Source of the DNA: Rhizorhabdus histidinilytica
GTDB taxonomy: Bacteria; Pseudomonadota; Alphaproteobacteria; Sphingomonadales; Sphingomonadaceae
Length of the DNA: 64,000 nt
Direction: 5' to 3'
Assembly (NCBI RefSeq): GCF_900167915.1
Contig: NZ_FUYM01000004.1
Span: 248,001-312,000 of the forward strand
The notes under the pieces are model-generated. The model made no database searches. It was not told the DNA's origin and was given only the letters and a program-made list of their open reading frames with translations. The translations under genes were made by a program, and so were the position numbers. How positions within the stretch are numbered: position 1 is the first letter of the stretch; the number at the start of each line of letters is the position of its first letter. This document shows positions 62,028 through 64,000 of the stretch, in pieces.

Positions 62028-62681
62028 TCAGGCCAGCGCGGCCAGCCCCAGCACCGCCGCCTCGATCCGCCGCCGATCCTCCTCGCCGGCCGGCCGGCCA
62101 TCCCGCCGCGCGGCGATCAGCCGGTCGAGCCAGGCAGGGCCGAACTCGAAATGATGGTCGACGCACAGGCTTTCGACCGCCCGGCGCACGTCGCGCCCGC
62201 AATCGTCGAGGATCGCCAGCCGGCGATTGAGCGCTGCCTCGAGCTGCGCGGCGCGTTCGATATCGCCGGTGGCGCCAGCCGCGCCCGACCGCACCACGCC
62301 GCGCCCGGCCAGTTCGCGATAGAGGCCGCCGCTCGGCGCGAGCTCGGCATAATGCGCCCAGTAGAGCTTGAAGAGCACCCGTCCTGCATCGCGCATCGCC
62401 GCGCCGTCGCGGGCCGGGTGGTCGAGCAACCCCGCCAGCCAGGCGCGGCCGACGGCATCGACCGCCTGGCCATGATCGCCCATTCCGATCGCGGCGGCGG
62501 CCTCCTCCGCCTTGCCGCGTTGCCACAGCCGTTGCGTGGCCGGGTCGAGCGGTCCGGCGCGCAGCGCGCGGTGCAGCCGCAGCTCCGCCGTCCCGCGATC
62601 GAGGCGCGGCCCGCCGATGGCGATCAGCCGCCCCGCCTTGTTCCGTGCCCCCGCCTTGCGCTTACGCCCCGCTCTGGCCAT
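62028..62681 (-). CDS. Hypothetical protein, helical
   Basis: A 217-residue protein with a basic N-terminus (MARAGRKRKAGARNKAGRL) and a helical body containing FKLYWAHYAELAPSGGLYRELAGRG and ILDDCGRDVRRAVESLCVDHHFEFGPAWLDRLIA. It is unrecognised, and may be DNA-associated. It is divergent from the XRE regulator gene, which could control it. Confidence 0.65.
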   Translation of the reverse strand: MARAGRKRKAGARNKAGRLIAIGGPRLDRGTAELRLHRALRAGPLDPATQRLWQRGKAEEAAAAIGMGDHGQAVDAVGRAWLAGLLDHPARDGAAMRDAGRVLFKLYWAHYAELAPSGGLYRELAGRGVVRSGAAGATGDIERAAQLEAALNRRLAILDDCGRDVRRAVESLCVDHHFEFGPAWLDRLIAARRDGRPAGEEDRRRIEAAVLGLAALA

Positions 62682-62792
62682 GGCCGATCTCGCTCCTCGT
62701 CGCTGGTCGCCGGTCGTCCCGCCGACAAATTGGTTGAACAATCTTGCACAAGATTTACGGATATCCTCGACCGGTGACCGAGGAGTGAGTCG

Positions 62793-63320
62793 ATGTCCCT
62801 GCCTTTCGAACGCATGCGCCTGCTGCGCGCCCGTTCCGGGCTCTCGATGCGGGCCTTCGCGGCGCTGCTCGGCAGCCCGCTCGACACCCGCTATGCCTAT
62901 TATGAGGAACGCCGTTTCACCGGCCTCCTCCCGATCGACGCCGCCCGCCGGATTGCCGCCGCGCTCCATCCTTATGGCGTGGAAGCGCGGGAGGTGCTGG
63001 CGCTCGCCGGTCTGTCCGACGATGAAGCCGCGGCCGACATCGCCGTACAGGCGCCCACCGTCCAATATCTCCGCCTCGACGTCGCCTTTCCTAGTGAAGA
63101 AGCCCTGACCCGCATGTTCGAGACCATGCTGGAGGACGAGGTTCCCGCCGAGCATCGCGACGCGCTCGCGCGAACGCTTGCGCGGCGTCTGCCATCCGCG
63201 CTTCAGCGCGCGACAACATCGCCGCCCGTGCCGGTTCGGGCGCATTGGCCTGCTCCCGGCGAAGACGCTGCATCGCCTGCCAGGCGTCGTGGGCCTCGCC
63301 GGCCAGGATCGCACATCTGA
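62793..63320 (+). CDS. XRE family transcriptional regulator
   Basis: A 175-residue protein. MRLLRARSGLSMRAFAALLGSPLDTRYAYYEERRFTGLLPIDAARRIAAAL is the Xre/Cro helix-turn-helix; the middle part (DVAFPSEEALTRMFETMLEDEV) is a helical effector or dimer segment. The last about 45 residues (ALQRATTSPPVPVRAHW...) lie opposite the convergent Cys-rich gene and look low-complexity. GAGG precedes the ATG. It is a probable local repressor. Confidence 0.8.
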   Translation: MSLPFERMRLLRARSGLSMRAFAALLGSPLDTRYAYYEERRFTGLLPIDAARRIAAALHPYGVEAREVLALAGLSDDEAAADIAVQAPTVQYLRLDVAFPSEEALTRMFETMLEDEVPAEHRDALARTLARRLPSALQRATTSPPVPVRAHWPAPGEDAASPARRRGPRRPGSHI

Positions 63321-63381
63321 TGTCGCAGGCCGGGCAGTTGAGATGGCAGCCCGGCGACGCCCGATAGACCGGCTCGCCCAT
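63091..63381 (-). CDS. Small Cys-rich protein, antisense-overlapping the XRE gene
   Basis: A 96-residue protein MGEPVYRASPGCHLNCPACDIRC... with a C-x3-C-x2-C-x3-C cluster near 12-22 (metal- or Fe-S-binding candidate), then a helical Ala/Arg-rich body. The ATG at 63381 is preceded by GTGAG; a GTG four codons earlier is possible. It overlaps the last 230 bases of the XRE gene on the opposite strand. A GTTC-N7-GTTC LexA-type site lies just upstream. Either this or the XRE tail may be non-functional coding; the Cys cluster favours a real gene. Confidence 0.55.
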   Translation of the reverse strand: MGEPVYRASPGCHLNCPACDIRCAILAGEAHDAWQAMQRLRREQANAPEPARAAMLSRAEARMADAAQAFARARRDARREPRPPAWSRTCGSGLLH

Positions 63382-63397
63382 GAATCGACTCACATTT

Positions 63398-63412
63398 GTT
63401 CTTGTTATGTTC
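63398..63412. promoter_or_regulatory. LexA box candidate GTTCTTGTTATGTTC
   Basis: An exact GTTC-N7-GTTC match, 17 bases upstream of the Cys-rich gene's ATG but in the plus-strand orientation. It shares the spacer end TAT with the other LexA-type site at 32807-32821. Such 8-base-defined sites occur about twice per 64 kb by chance on two strands, so this one alone is weak evidence. Confidence 0.45.
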
Positions 63413-63461
63413 TATCCTATCCGTCCGATCCTACATGTCTAGGATTTTTCCTATCGGCTGT

Positions 63462-63495
63462 GTAAAAAAATGCCCGCGGCGGGGAAACCGCGGGC
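63462..63495 (-). terminator. Intrinsic terminator for the minus-strand gene ending at 63503
   Basis: Read on the minus strand, GCCCGCGG (63488-63495) pairs with CCGCGGGC (63472-63479) and a run of seven T follows (63462-63470 region). It sits right after the stop of the small gene 63745-63503. Confidence 0.85.
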
Positions 63496-63502
63496 AGGCC
63501 GC

Positions 63503-63745
63503 CTATCGGACCTGACGGGGAACGTCGCGGATCGAACGATAGGGTTGCATGGCAGCCGAGGGGGAGCCCGCCGGGGGATTGGCGCCGGACATGATGGCGG
63601 CTGGTTCCGCCCGGAAGGACGGGGCGATCATCCAGGCCGGCGGTCGGGGCCGCTGCCGTTCGATGGGGGGAAACCCCATTCCGGCGAGAGCGTCGGCGGT
63701 GAGGTCCTCCGCCTGCTCCATCCAGTCGGTCGTCATCATGTTCAT
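63503..63745 (-). CDS. Small hypothetical protein, Pro/Arg-rich
   Basis: An 80-residue protein (MNMMTTDWMEQAEDLTADALAGMGFPPIERQRPRPPAWM...), unrecognised. It has a credible AAAGGTGAG ribosome site and its own terminator, which makes it a better candidate than other short frames here. The sequence is Pro- and Ala-rich, disordered-looking after residue 27. Confidence 0.6.
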   Translation of the reverse strand: MNMMTTDWMEQAEDLTADALAGMGFPPIERQRPRPPAWMIAPSFRAEPAAIMSGANPPAGSPSAAMQPYRSIRDVPRQVR

Positions 63746-63926
63746 CGCGACTCACCTTTGCCCATAGCGTCCGCCTCACCGCTGTGCGCCTTGGCAATGA
63801 ACAAGAAAATAGGACCTCCTCCGAAGTTACAATTGTTCACACGGCCGTAGCCGAATCCCTGATTTTCCTACTTAACAAGGTTTAACATATCCATATGTCC
63901 GCAGGCAGGCGGTCCCGGAATTTCGA

Positions 63927-63961
63927 TTGACTTTGTACAAGAATATTGTATATCGATACAA
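63927..63961 (+). promoter_or_regulatory. Promoter with overlapping operator for the right-edge gene
   Basis: TTGACT (63927-63932) and TATATC (63949-63954) are separated by 16 bases. Two palindromic sites overlap it: TTGTACAA (63933-63940) and TTGTAT-ATCG-ATACAA (63946-63961). This is the layout of a repressed promoter. It leads to the ATG at 63979. Confidence 0.5.
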
Positions 63962-63978
63962 CTCTTTCCGGAGCCGTG

Positions 63979-64000
63979 ATGACCTTCCTACCAACCATCG
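63979..64000 (+). CDS. 5' end of a gene cut by the window edge
   Basis: ATG 63979 is preceded by CCGGAG and begins MTFLPTI before the window ends. The promoter/operator directly upstream suggests a regulated, possibly self-repressed gene. Nothing can be said about the product. Confidence 0.5.

Noticed and set aside
59803-62154. 783-codon plus-strand frame opposite the amidase and DUF885 genes
   Set aside because: It spans two real minus-strand genes and reads as low-complexity Arg/Leu/Gly sequence.

Overview
The window is high-GC DNA from an alphaproteobacterium, most likely a member of the Sphingomonadaceae. The pointers are a DUF2093 protein, a UbiK-like accessory factor, sphingomonad-type PilZ and hybrid-kinase genes, and two sites matching the alphaproteobacterial LexA box GTTC-N7-GTTC. 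The species call is inference from gene content; no marker gene such as 16S rRNA is present.

Bases 1 to about 10940 are accessory DNA. On the minus strand lie the first codons of an unidentified gene, a DUF6361 protein and a DUF4143-type ATPase. They are followed by a small excisionase-like HTH protein, then a tight three-gene minus-strand operon (large serine recombinase, ParB-like protein, RepB/ParB-like protein), a two-domain HTH regulator, and a UvrD-family helicase with a nuclease-like insertion and two C-terminal zinc ribbons. The block ends with a decayed radC fragment and a strong bidirectional terminator. This looks like part of an integrated element.

From about 10960 to 31540 the DNA is mostly chromosomal backbone: an EF-hand protein, purB, a glycosyltransferase, proC, YbjN, UbiK-like, TspO, tlyA, tRNA-Val(UAC), a HAD-fold protein, two hybrid sensor kinases flanking a Nudix hydrolase, DUF3617, an iron-containing redox enzyme, gamma-glutamyltransferase and a sodium:alanine symporter. 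An AT-richer pair of phage fibre genes sits beside the tRNA.

Between 31640 and 32830 is a small AT-rich islet. It encodes a toxin-like protein, apparently split by a frameshift, and an overlapping immunity-like gene. A perfect GTTC-N7-GTTC site stands upstream, so it may be an SOS-inducible bacteriocin-like module.

From 32830 to 52350 come an RBBP9-like hydrolase, serine acetyltransferase, a compact molybdate system (mini-ModE, ModABC, possible Mo-box), an MFS exporter fused to a monooxygenase-like domain, two PilZ proteins (one with a coupled leader ORF), an amino-acid permease, proline iminopeptidase, an M24 peptidase, CYTH-CHAD, an L,D-transpeptidase with an overlapping 33-residue membrane protein, an FAD oxidoreductase, a K+ channel, DUF808, and a GlxA regulator divergent from a chloroperoxidase-like hydrolase.

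Bases 52404 to 55089 hold an SDR gene and then a bufferin-type RiPP metallophore operon (BufA1 precursor, MNIO maturase, DUF2063 partner) read on the minus strand with an ECF-like promoter. The right end carries a response regulator, an HNH protein, a structured RNA candidate overlapping a terminator, GNAT, a PQQ sugar dehydrogenase, an amidase, a DUF885 peptidase, an XRE regulator, and a small Cys-rich gene with a second LexA-like box. A promoter and operator lead into a gene cut by the window edge.
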